This document shows, one piece after another, positions 1 through 6,443 of a stretch of DNA of 8,156 nucleotides. This stretch comes from an uncultured Aliarcobacter sp. (lineage in GTDB: Bacteria; Campylobacterota; Campylobacteria; Campylobacterales; Arcobacteraceae), in assembly GCA_947629065.1 (NCBI GenBank), contig CANRCH010000078.1, positions 1 to 8,156 on the forward strand. Reading direction: 5' to 3'. The notes under the pieces were generated by a model that was not told the DNA's origin, did no database searches, and saw only the letters and a program-made list of their open reading frames with translations. Every line of letters begins with the position of its first letter. Position 1 is the first letter of the stretch. The translations under genes and the position numbers were made by a program.

Positions 1-935
1 TTACAGGAATAAATAATCTTCTAAAAACTACAATCGATGATAAATTCATAACAATTGATGATATTTTATCTTACAAACAAAAAGTTCACTATAATCTTTG
101 GTTAGAAACTCCTACAAATGAAAGATTTTCTACAAAATTTAGAGATCAAAATAATACACCTGATAATATAATTTTAAGCCCTGCACTATTTGATGGTAAA
201 AAACTATCTTATATTTTAAATAGTTTTGAAGTTTTTAAGCCAGATTATCTATATAAAAACAGAAATATTTCAAGATGGAAAATGCAAAATAGTAGTGAAA
301 TTCAAATACATAAAGGAGAAGGTTTTTCAGATCATTTACCTATATTTGCATACTTTTCTATAAAAGATATTGACAAAAAACCATTAAAGAATCTAGAAAA
401 ACAAAATATAGTTTTAATCAAAGAGTTGTATAAAACAGAAAAACTACTAAAACCCGCTATATTAGAAGATATTATTGTGATTTATAAAGATGAGAATAAA
501 GCTATTATAAAACAAGAAAACAGTAGAGCAATATATGTTTTTAAAAATGCAAAAGATTTAAAACTTGGATTTAAATATACTCTTCAAATAAATAGTATTA
601 TCGATTTTTATGGCTTAAAAGAGATAGATGATTTTTTAATTCTTGAAGAAAAAAATGAAGAAAAAAACTATAAAAAGCTATTTATAGATGCTTCAAAAAT
701 TAATATTTTTGACTTTATTTATGAAAATGAGATTATTACAAATTTAAAAGGATTTGTAAGCAAAGGAAGACTTCAAATAAATGGTGGAAAAACTATAAAA
801 CTATTTTCAAATGACAAATCTATTCTTCCAAAAGATGGAGAAACAATTTTAATAAAAAGTGGCCATTTAGCCTCTTTTAGAGGAAATATGCAAATAATTA
901 TTCATAAAAATAGCGATTTTGAGGTTTTAAAATGA
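1..935 (+). CDS. Endonuclease/exonuclease/phosphatase family protein with C-terminal OB-like extension (5' end outside window)
   Basis: The reading frame is open from the first full codon at base 3 to the TGA at 933-935, giving 310 visible residues; the N-terminus lies upstream of the window. The ATG at 282 is internal, because conserved sequence continues before it. Visible residue 54 opens a DNIILSP motif and residues 109-113 read SDHLP, matching the two C-terminal metal/catalytic motifs of the EEP (DNase I-like) fold. The N-terminal metal-binding Asn and Glu are not visible. After the nuclease fold come about 195 further residues containing two beta-rich, OB-like segments (about 153-214 and 242-310), the second holding GFVSKGRLQI and SGHLASFRGNMQI. 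Family knowledge suggests a metal-dependent phosphodiesterase or nuclease, and the extension suggests nucleic-acid binding; substrate and location are unknown. The stop overlaps the murJ start (ATGA), implying coupled translation. The EEP call is firm, the specific activity is not. Confidence 0.85.
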   Translation, partial: TGINNLLKTTIDDKFITIDDILSYKQKVHYNLWLETPTNERFSTKFRDQNNTPDNIILSPALFDGKKLSYILNSFEVFKPDYLYKNRNISRWKMQNSSEIQIHKGEGFSDHLPIFAYFSIKDIDKKPLKNLEKQNIVLIKELYKTEKLLKPAILEDIIVIYKDENKAIIKQENSRAIYVFKNAKDLKLGFKYTLQINSIIDFYGLKEIDDFLILEEKNEEKNYKKLFIDASKINIFDFIYENEIITNLKGFVSKGRLQINGGKTIKLFSNDKSILPKDGETILIKSGHLASFRGNMQIIIHKNSDFEVLK

Positions 936-2248
936 GCAATAAAATAAAACTGTTTAAATCTGTTTTTACAAATAGTAGCGGAATTTTAGTTTCAAGAATT
1001 ACAGGTTTTATAAGAGATTTAATGACTGCATCAATTTTGGGTGCAAATATATATTCTGATATATTTTTTATAGCATTTAAGTTTCCAAATCTTTTTCGAA
1101 GTATTTTTGCAGATGGTGCTTTTACACAAGCTTTTATTCCATCTTATGCAAAATCAAAGTTTAAAATACGATTTTCATCTATTATATTTTTACAGATTTT
1201 AGCATTTTTACTTGTTTTATCTTTAGTGGTTACAGCTTTTTCACATCTTTTTGCAAAAGCCTTTGCAATAGGATTTAGTAAAGAAACCGTAGATTTAGCA
1301 GCACCACTTTTTGCAATAAATTTCTACTATTTACCACTTATTTTTATAGTTACCTTTATGGGAGCACTCTTACAATATAAGCACCATTTTGCAACAACAG
1401 CATATTCAACTGCACTTTTAAATCTTTCAATGATTGCTAGTTTAATAATTGCCAAAGGATTAGAACAATATACAATCACTTTTTACCTATCTTTTGGGGT
1501 AATTGCAGGTGGAATTTTACAAGTTTTAGTTCATATTTTAGCTATTAGAAGAGCAAATTTAGGAAAAGTATTTACATTTAGAAATCATAAGAAAAAAGAG
1601 GAAAATAGATTTTACAAAAACTTCTTTGCAGCAACTTTAGGTTCTTCAACAATGCATATTTCAGCATTTATTGATACTTGGTTGGCATCTTTTTTAGTAA
1701 GTGGGTCAATTTCATATCTATACTATGCAAATAGAGTTTTTCAACTCCCACTAGCAATTTTTGCAATAGCAACTTCAATAGCCCTATTCCCAATGATTGC
1801 AAAGGCTATAAAAAACAAAGATGAAAATCAAGCACTAAAACTTATGAAAAAATCTTCTTTAGTTCTATTTTTGGTTTTAAGTTTTTCTACATTTATTGGT
1901 ATTGTTTTTAGTGATTTTATAATTTGGCTTCTGTTTGATACACAAAATACATCTTTAATTTTGGTTCTATATTTAATAGGACTTCTTCCTTTTGGATTAG
2001 CAAAAATATTTTCACTTTGGTTATATGCAAAAGAACAACAAATAATTACAGCAAAAATATCTGCAATCAGTCTTGTTTGGAATATTATTTTTTCACTAAT
2101 TTTAATTGTGCCTTATGAAGCAGCTGGTTTAGCATTTGCAAGTACACTTAGTGGATTTATACTGTTTTATCTTACAATCAAAGCTTTTGGATTTGATAAA
2201 TTTATAGCTATGTTTAAAAGCAATTCTATAAAATCAAGTAAAAATTAG
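932..2248 (+). CDS. murJ: Lipid II flippase MurJ (MviN)
   Basis: This is an integral inner-membrane protein of the MOP superfamily that moves lipid-linked peptidoglycan precursor (lipid II) to the periplasmic face. The 438-residue product has the MurJ N-terminal signature: SRITGFIRD at 21-29, then FKFPNLFRSIFADGAFTQAF at 49-68. By alignment from memory with E. coli MurJ, the functional residues R18, R24, D39 and R52 correspond to R22, R28, D43 and R56 (constant offset of 4), and R270 to R268 in YYANR. I count about 12 hydrophobic helices, the last near 396-417, followed by a short basic tail; E. coli MurJ has about 511 residues and 14 helices. The start is supported by GAGG at 921-924, seven bases before the ATG, and by a 4-base overlap with the preceding gene. 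The identification is very secure. Confidence 0.95.
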   Translation: MSNKIKLFKSVFTNSSGILVSRITGFIRDLMTASILGANIYSDIFFIAFKFPNLFRSIFADGAFTQAFIPSYAKSKFKIRFSSIIFLQILAFLLVLSLVVTAFSHLFAKAFAIGFSKETVDLAAPLFAINFYYLPLIFIVTFMGALLQYKHHFATTAYSTALLNLSMIASLIIAKGLEQYTITFYLSFGVIAGGILQVLVHILAIRRANLGKVFTFRNHKKKEENRFYKNFFAATLGSSTMHISAFIDTWLASFLVSGSISYLYYANRVFQLPLAIFAIATSIALFPMIAKAIKNKDENQALKLMKKSSLVLFLVLSFSTFIGIVFSDFIIWLLFDTQNTSLILVLYLIGLLPFGLAKIFSLWLYAKEQQIITAKISAISLVWNIIFSLILIVPYEAAGLAFASTLSGFILFYLTIKAFGFDKFIAMFKSNSIKSSKN

Positions 2249-2260
2249 CTAAAATCTAAA
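2245..2260 (+). promoter_or_regulatory. Candidate -10 promoter element upstream of the ABC exporter gene
   Basis: The 40-bp gap between murJ and the ABC exporter contains TTAGCTAAAATCTAAA, whose core TAAAAT (2250-2255) resembles a sigma-70 -10 box. A near-identical block (14 of 16 bases) lies in the next gap, at 4005-4020. The core ends 33 bases before the start codon, which would leave a leader of about 25-27 bases. No clear -35 box is visible, which is common in Campylobacterota. The motif partly overlaps the murJ stop codon, so chance similarity in AT-rich DNA remains possible. Confidence 0.4.
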
Positions 2261-2288
2261 CTTAAATTAAAAAATAACTGGAAAAAAT

Positions 2289-3998
2289 ATGAAAAACTTT
2301 TTTAAACAATATATTCCCTACTACAAAAACTATATATTACAATTTTTTTATGCCTTTATTGGAATAACTATGGTTGCACTTGCAACTGCTGGTACAGCCT
2401 ACGCTATTCAGCCACTTTTAGATGATATTTTTATAAATAAAGATGAACAAATGCTTTATTTAATGCCAATAATTGTGGTTATTTTATATGCTGCAAAAGG
2501 GTTTGGTGGATATATTCAAACATATTTTATATCTTATATTGGTCAAGATATTACAAGAAATGTAAGAGATAGACTATTTTCTCATGTTTTAAAACTTGAT
2601 TTAGATTTTTTTCAAAAAACTCATGGTGGAGAGATTGTAAGTAGAATTATAAATGATATAAATAGAATTCAAAGTGCTGTTTCAAACTATATTGCAGAGT
2701 TTATAAGAGAGAGTTTAACTATTGTTGCTTTAATAGGATTGGTTATATATAGATCTCCAGAATTAGCATTTTATGGTTTAGTTGTGCTTCCACTTGCTGT
2801 TTATCCTCTTTCAAGACTTGCAAAAAGGATGAAAAAACTATCTTTTAAATCTCAAGAAAGTAATGCTGATATAACTTCAAGTTTAACAGAATCTGTAAAT
2901 AATATAGAGATAATCAAAGCAAATTCAAGTGAAAAACTTGAAAGCAGTAAATTTATAAATTTAAACCTAAAATTCTTTCAATACAATATGAAAGCAGTGA
3001 AAACAAATGCATTAACTTCACCTGTTATGGAGGTTTTAGGTGCTGTTGCTTTTGGTGCTGTTATTTTAGTTGGTGGAAGCCATGTAATAAATGGTGAACT
3101 AACAACTGGTGAGTTTACATCTTTTTTAGCAGCCCTATTTATGCTTTACACTCCAATTAAAAGAATCTCAAGTTTATATAATAAAATGCAAGATGCCCTT
3201 GCTGCAAATGAAAGAATTAATTTAATCTTCACAAAAGAACCAAAAATACAAGATGGAGAGATTGAGATTTTAGATAGTGTAAATGAGATAAGTTTTAAAA
3301 ATGTATCTTTAAAATATGATGATTTACAAGCACTAAAAAATATAAATCTAAGTGCAAAAAAAGGTGAAATTGTTGCACTTGTTGGAGATAGTGGTGGTGG
3401 AAAATCATCACTTATAAACCTAATTGTAAGATTTTATGAAGTAAATGATGGTGAGATTTTATTTGATGATACAAATATAAAAAACCTAAATCTAAAAACT
3501 CTAAGAGATAGTATTAGTATAGTTACTCAAAGAGTTTATATTTTTAATGACTCAATAGCAGCAAATGTTGCTTATGGTTTTGAAATAGATGAAGAAAAAG
3601 TAATAAATGCCCTAAAACAAGCACATGCCTTTGAGTTTGTATCAAAAATGAAAGATGGAATAAACACTATTTTAGATGAGTTTGGAACAAACCTAAGTGG
3701 AGGACAAAGACAAAGAATTGCAATTGCAAGAGCTTTATATAAAGAGCCAAAAGTTCTAATTTTAGATGAAGCAACATCGGCACTAGATAATAAAAGTGAA
3801 GCACTTATAAGTGAAGTTATAAATGAAGTTAGCAAAGAAAGAGTTACTTTTATAATAGCACATAGATTAAGCACAATTAAAAATGCTACAAAAATTGCCG
3901 TATTTAAAAGTGGTGAAATTGTCGATATTGGAACTCAAGAAGAGCTTTTAGAAAGATCAAAAGAGTATCAAAGACTTTATAATTCAGCGAATATTTGA
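2289..3998 (+). CDS. msbA: ABC transporter, fused permease and ATPase, MsbA-type (probable lipid A-core flippase)
   Basis: This is a half-transporter of 569 residues that should act as a homodimer in the inner membrane. Residues 1 to about 310 form a type-I exporter membrane domain with roughly six hydrophobic helices. Residues 330-569 form the nucleotide-binding domain: Walker A GDSGGGKS at 366-373, Q-loop Q414, signature LSGGQ at 469-473, Walker B ILILD-type strand ending D493-E494, D-loop SALD at 497-500 and H-loop H525. All motor residues are intact. In Gram-negatives this architecture and length fit MsbA, which flips lipid A-core, and neighbouring murJ supports an envelope role. PglK-type lipid-linked oligosaccharide flippases and other lipid or drug exporters share the same architecture, and sequence inspection alone cannot exclude them. 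The start ATG follows a weak TGGA (2279-2282) by six bases. The family is certain, the substrate moderately so. Confidence 0.85.
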   Translation: MKNFFKQYIPYYKNYILQFFYAFIGITMVALATAGTAYAIQPLLDDIFINKDEQMLYLMPIIVVILYAAKGFGGYIQTYFISYIGQDITRNVRDRLFSHVLKLDLDFFQKTHGGEIVSRIINDINRIQSAVSNYIAEFIRESLTIVALIGLVIYRSPELAFYGLVVLPLAVYPLSRLAKRMKKLSFKSQESNADITSSLTESVNNIEIIKANSSEKLESSKFINLNLKFFQYNMKAVKTNALTSPVMEVLGAVAFGAVILVGGSHVINGELTTGEFTSFLAALFMLYTPIKRISSLYNKMQDALAANERINLIFTKEPKIQDGEIEILDSVNEISFKNVSLKYDDLQALKNINLSAKKGEIVALVGDSGGGKSSLINLIVRFYEVNDGEILFDDTNIKNLNLKTLRDSISIVTQRVYIFNDSIAANVAYGFEIDEEKVINALKQAHAFEFVSKMKDGINTILDEFGTNLSGGQRQRIAIARALYKEPKVLILDEATSALDNKSEALISEVINEVSKERVTFIIAHRLSTIKNATKIAVFKSGEIVDIGTQEELLERSKEYQRLYNSANI

Positions 3999-4004
3999 TA
4001 ATTT

Positions 4005-4020
4005 TTAGATAAAATCTACA
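4005..4020 (+). promoter_or_regulatory. Candidate -10 promoter element upstream of pyrD
   Basis: The 47-bp gap before pyrD contains TTAGATAAAATCTACA, differing at only two positions from the block at 2245-2260. The core TAAAAT (4010-4015) ends 30 bases before the TTG start, leaving room for a transcription start and a leader of about 24 bases. The DNA just upstream is T-rich, as is usual for Campylobacterota sigma-70 promoters. The shared sequence and spacing are seen directly; promoter function is inferred. Confidence 0.4.
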
Positions 4021-4033
4021 AATTTTTAAAAAT

Positions 4034-4038
4034 AAAGG
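4034..4038 (+). promoter_or_regulatory. pyrD: Ribosome binding site fixing the TTG start of pyrD
   Basis: AAAGG lies seven bases before the TTG at 4046-4048. It is the only Shine-Dalgarno-like sequence near the beginning of the conserved PyrD N-terminus. No ATG occurs in frame close by, so the unusual TTG start is preferred. Confidence 0.7.
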
Positions 4039-4045
4039 TAAAATT

Positions 4046-5116
4046 TTGCTTAGTTATAACAATGTTAAAAAAATTCTTTTTTTATTCAATCCAGAAACTG
4101 CACACCATATAGCAGAGTGTGGATTGAAGTTTGTAGGAAAATGTAAAATTGCTAGAAACTACTATGAGAAAAAAAACTATATAGATGAAGTTTGCCTTCA
4201 TCAAGAGCTTTTTGGTGTAAAATTTGATAATCCTGTTGGTCTTGCTGCTGGATTTGATAAAAATGCAACAATGATAAAATCTATGAAAGCTTTAGGATTT
4301 GGTTTTACTGAAATTGGAACAATGACACCAATGCCTCAAGATGGAAACCCAAAACCAAGAATGTTTAGATACCCTGAATACAAAACTGTTCAAAATGCAA
4401 TGGGATTTAACAACCTAGGTTCTCATAAGGTTTTAAAAAATCTAAAAAAAGTTTTACCATACTCTTTTCCAATTGGTGTAAATATTGGAAAAAACAAAAT
4501 CACACCTGAAGAGTTTGCTTTAAGTGATTATAAATCTTTAATCAAAAAATTTGAAGAGTTTGCTGATTATTTAGTAATAAATATATCAAGTCCAAACACT
4601 CCAAATTTAAGAGATTTGCAAAATGAAAAGTTTATAAATGAACTTTTTACTATGGCACAAACTTTGACTTCAAAACCAATATTACTAAAAATTGCACCTG
4701 ATATGGAAGTAAATCAAGCAATTGAACTTTGTAAAGCTGCTGTTAATAGTGGAGCTGCTGGAATTATTGCAACAAATACAACTATTGATTATAGTTTAGT
4801 ACCAAATTGTAAAGATTTTGGTGGATTAAGTGGTGAAGTTTTAAAAGAGAAATCAAGAGAGCTATTTAGAGCTATTGCAAAAGAGCTTTTTGGAAAAACA
4901 ATTCTAATAAGCGTTGGTGGAATTTCTGATGCAAAAGAGGCTTATATTAGAATAAAAGCTGGTGCATCGCTAGTTCAAGCATATAGCGGAATGATTTTTG
5001 AAGGTCCATCAATGGTAAGAAAAATAAATGAAGGTTTAGTTGAACTTTTAGCTGAAGATGGATACTCAACAATTAGTGAAGCAATTGGTGCAGATATTAA
5101 AAATGAACTTTTATAA
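4046..5116 (+). CDS. pyrD: Dihydroorotate dehydrogenase (quinone), class 2
   Basis: PyrD oxidises dihydroorotate to orotate, the fourth step of UMP synthesis, using bound FMN and passing electrons to membrane quinones. The 356-residue length fits class 2 enzymes. Its N-terminal helical segment (about 1-45, including LFLFNPETAH) is the membrane-associating extension that class 1 enzymes lack. FMN and active-site motifs are present: PVGLAAGFDKN at 63-73, MGFNNLG at 119-125, NISSPNTPNLR at 179-189 with the class 2 catalytic serine at S182 (E. coli S175) beside N179 and N184, LLKIAPD at 213-219, ATNTT at 242-246, GGLSG at 259-263 and SVGGI at 289-293. The start is TTG, supported by AAAGG seven bases upstream; the first in-frame ATG would remove most of the N-terminal region and FMN motif. 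The 3' end overlaps the M16 peptidase start by 14 bases. Nothing appears damaged. Confidence 0.96.
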   Translation: MLSYNNVKKILFLFNPETAHHIAECGLKFVGKCKIARNYYEKKNYIDEVCLHQELFGVKFDNPVGLAAGFDKNATMIKSMKALGFGFTEIGTMTPMPQDGNPKPRMFRYPEYKTVQNAMGFNNLGSHKVLKNLKKVLPYSFPIGVNIGKNKITPEEFALSDYKSLIKKFEEFADYLVINISSPNTPNLRDLQNEKFINELFTMAQTLTSKPILLKIAPDMEVNQAIELCKAAVNSGAAGIIATNTTIDYSLVPNCKDFGGLSGEVLKEKSRELFRAIAKELFGKTILISVGGISDAKEAYIRIKAGASLVQAYSGMIFEGPSMVRKINEGLVELLAEDGYSTISEAIGADIKNELL

Positions 5117-6434
5117 TTTTTTCAAATTATTTTTCAAATTATCTTTATTATTAACTTTAACAGGAACATATATGAGTGCAAATAGTTTACCAAAATACTA
5201 TAGTAAAAAACTAGATAATGGTTTAGAAATAGTAGCAATTCCTATGAATAATGGAACAAATGTAATTACAACTGATATTTTTTATAAAGTAGGAAGTAGA
5301 AACGAAGTTATGGGAAAAAGTGGAATAGCACATATGCTTGAACACCTAAACTTCAAATCTACAAAAAACCTAAAAGCTGGTGAGTTTGATGAGATTGTAA
5401 AAGGTTTTGGTGGAGTAAATAATGCAGCCACAAGCTTTGATTATACATACTATTATGTAAAATCATCTTCAAAAAACCTTGATAAATCTTTAGAGTTATA
5501 TTCTGAACTTATGCAAAATCTAACTCTAACAGATGAAGAGTTTCAACCAGAACGAGATGTAGTTGCAGAAGAAAGAAGATGGAGAACAGATAATAACCCA
5601 ATGGGATATTTACAGTTTAGATTATTTAATAATATCTACACATACCATCCATATCACTGGACTCCAATTGGTTTTATGGATGATATTCAAAACTGGACAA
5701 TTGAAGATATTAAAGATTTCCACTCAACATACTATCAAGCAAAAAATGCAATTGTTGTAGTTGCTGGAGATATTAGTAAAGAAGAGGTGTTTGAAAGTGC
5801 CACAAAACACTTTAAAAATATTAAAAACAGTAAAGAGATACCAAATAAAATTCACACAATTGAGCCAAAACAAGATGGAGAAAAAAGAGCGACTATCTAT
5901 AAAGACTCACAAGTTGAGATGATTGCAATGGCATATCATATTCCAAATTTTGAGCATAAAGACCAAATAGCACTTAGTGCTTTATCTCATCTTTTAAGTA
6001 GTGGAAAATCTTCAATTCTACAAAAAAAACTTGTAGATGAGACAAGATTAGCAAATAGTGTATATGGATATAATATGGAGTTAAAAGATCCAGGAGTTTT
6101 CACTTTTTTAGCAGTTGCAAATGAAAATATTGATGCTTTAAAAATAGAAAAAGAGATTTTAGATATAATTGCAAAAATTCAGGCTGGAAACATAGAAAAA
6201 AGTGATTTAGAAAAAGTTAAAATCAATACAAAAGCTGATTTTATCTACTCTCTAGAGAGTTCAAGTGATGTTGCATCAATTTTTGGAACATATCTTGTAC
6301 GAGATAATATTGAACCACTTTTAAACTATGAAAAAGATTTAGAAGAGCTAAAAGTTGAAGATATTGTTGAAGTTGCTAAAAAATATTTAGTAAAAGAGAA
6401 CTCTACAACTATAATTTTAAAAAAACAAGAGTAA
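5103..6434 (+). CDS. M16 family zinc metallopeptidase, probably exported (insulinase/PqqL-like)
   Basis: The 443-residue product carries the inverted zinc motif HMLEH at 77-81, with H77 and H81 as ligands and E80 as the base. The distal ligand is E157, in ERDVVAEERRWR, 75 residues after H81, as expected for M16 (HxxEH-x74-76-E). About 400 residues after the leader give the usual pair of M16 half-domains, the second lacking a zinc motif. I chose the ATG at 5103 because it gives a signal-like N-terminus: K8 and K12, hydrophobic residues about 9-23, and possible cleavage near MSA at 24-26. It overlaps the end of pyrD by 14 bases, and its ribosome site is weak. An in-frame ATG at 5058 lacks a convincing ribosome site. 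The ATG at 5172 has a good one (AGGA at 5162-5165) but would remove the leader. The family is certain; substrate unknown, location probably periplasmic. Confidence 0.9.
   Translation: MNFYNFFKLFFKLSLLLTLTGTYMSANSLPKYYSKKLDNGLEIVAIPMNNGTNVITTDIFYKVGSRNEVMGKSGIAHMLEHLNFKSTKNLKAGEFDEIVKGFGGVNNAATSFDYTYYYVKSSSKNLDKSLELYSELMQNLTLTDEEFQPERDVVAEERRWRTDNNPMGYLQFRLFNNIYTYHPYHWTPIGFMDDIQNWTIEDIKDFHSTYYQAKNAIVVVAGDISKEEVFESATKHFKNIKNSKEIPNKIHTIEPKQDGEKRATIYKDSQVEMIAMAYHIPNFEHKDQIALSALSHLLSSGKSSILQKKLVDETRLANSVYGYNMELKDPGVFTFLAVANENIDALKIEKEILDIIAKIQAGNIEKSDLEKVKINTKADFIYSLESSSDVASIFGTYLVRDNIEPLLNYEKDLEELKVEDIVEVAKKYLVKENSTTIILKKQE
5118..5141 (+). repeat. Perfect 12-bp tandem duplication in the M16 leader
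   Basis: The unit TTTTTCAAATTA occurs twice back to back (5118-5129 and 5130-5141), encoding FFKL twice at residues 6-13 of the peptidase counted from the 5103 start. The unit is a multiple of three, so gain or loss of a copy would keep the frame and only change the length of the signal peptide's N-terminal region. Confidence 0.85.
5162..5174 (+). promoter_or_regulatory. Possible internal translation start of the M16 peptidase
   Basis: AGGA at 5162-5165 sits six bases before an in-frame ATG at 5172-5174. This is a better ribosome site than the one for the 5103 start. Starting here would give a 420-residue protein beginning MSANSLPKYY with the whole zinc domain but no signal peptide. It may simply be chance inside the leader. 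Confidence 0.35.
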
Positions 6435-6438
6435 AGGA
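6433..6438 (+). promoter_or_regulatory. dapA: Ribosome binding site of dapA overlapping the M16 stop codon
   Basis: AAAGGA uses the last two bases of the upstream TAA stop (6432-6434) and lies five bases before the dapA ATG. It is the strongest Shine-Dalgarno sequence in the window. Its position suggests that ribosomes finishing the peptidase gene can reinitiate on dapA. Confidence 0.7.
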
Positions 6439-6443
6439 ATATT

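Noticed and set aside
282..284. ATG as the start of the first gene
   Set aside because: The frame is open and conserved back to the window edge, with the DNIILSP motif upstream, so this methionine is internal.
3572..3874. Open frame of about 100 codons on the minus strand
   Set aside because: It is antisense to the ATPase domain of the ABC exporter, has no ribosome site, and its cysteine/serine/leucine-rich composition is what antisense reading of such genes produces.
4169..4176. Run of eight A residues in pyrD (another at 6022-6029 in the M16 gene) as possible phase-variation tracts
   Set aside because: A8 runs are common in DNA this AT-rich, and phase variation in this phylum usually uses longer G or C tracts; a housekeeping gene like pyrD is an unlikely target.
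5058..5060. Earliest in-frame ATG for the M16 peptidase
   Set aside because: It lies well inside pyrD, lacks a convincing ribosome site, and would put a hydrophilic 15-residue tail in front of the signal peptide.
5563..5760. Open frame of 65 codons on the plus strand inside the M16 gene
   Set aside because: It is out of frame within the conserved zinc domain, has no homology that I recognise, and is a shadow of the peptidase.
6018..6036. Inverted repeat CTACAA/TTGTAG around an A-rich loop
   Set aside because: The stem is only six base pairs, lies within conserved M16 coding sequence, and has no T-run after it, so it is neither a terminator nor a likely operator.
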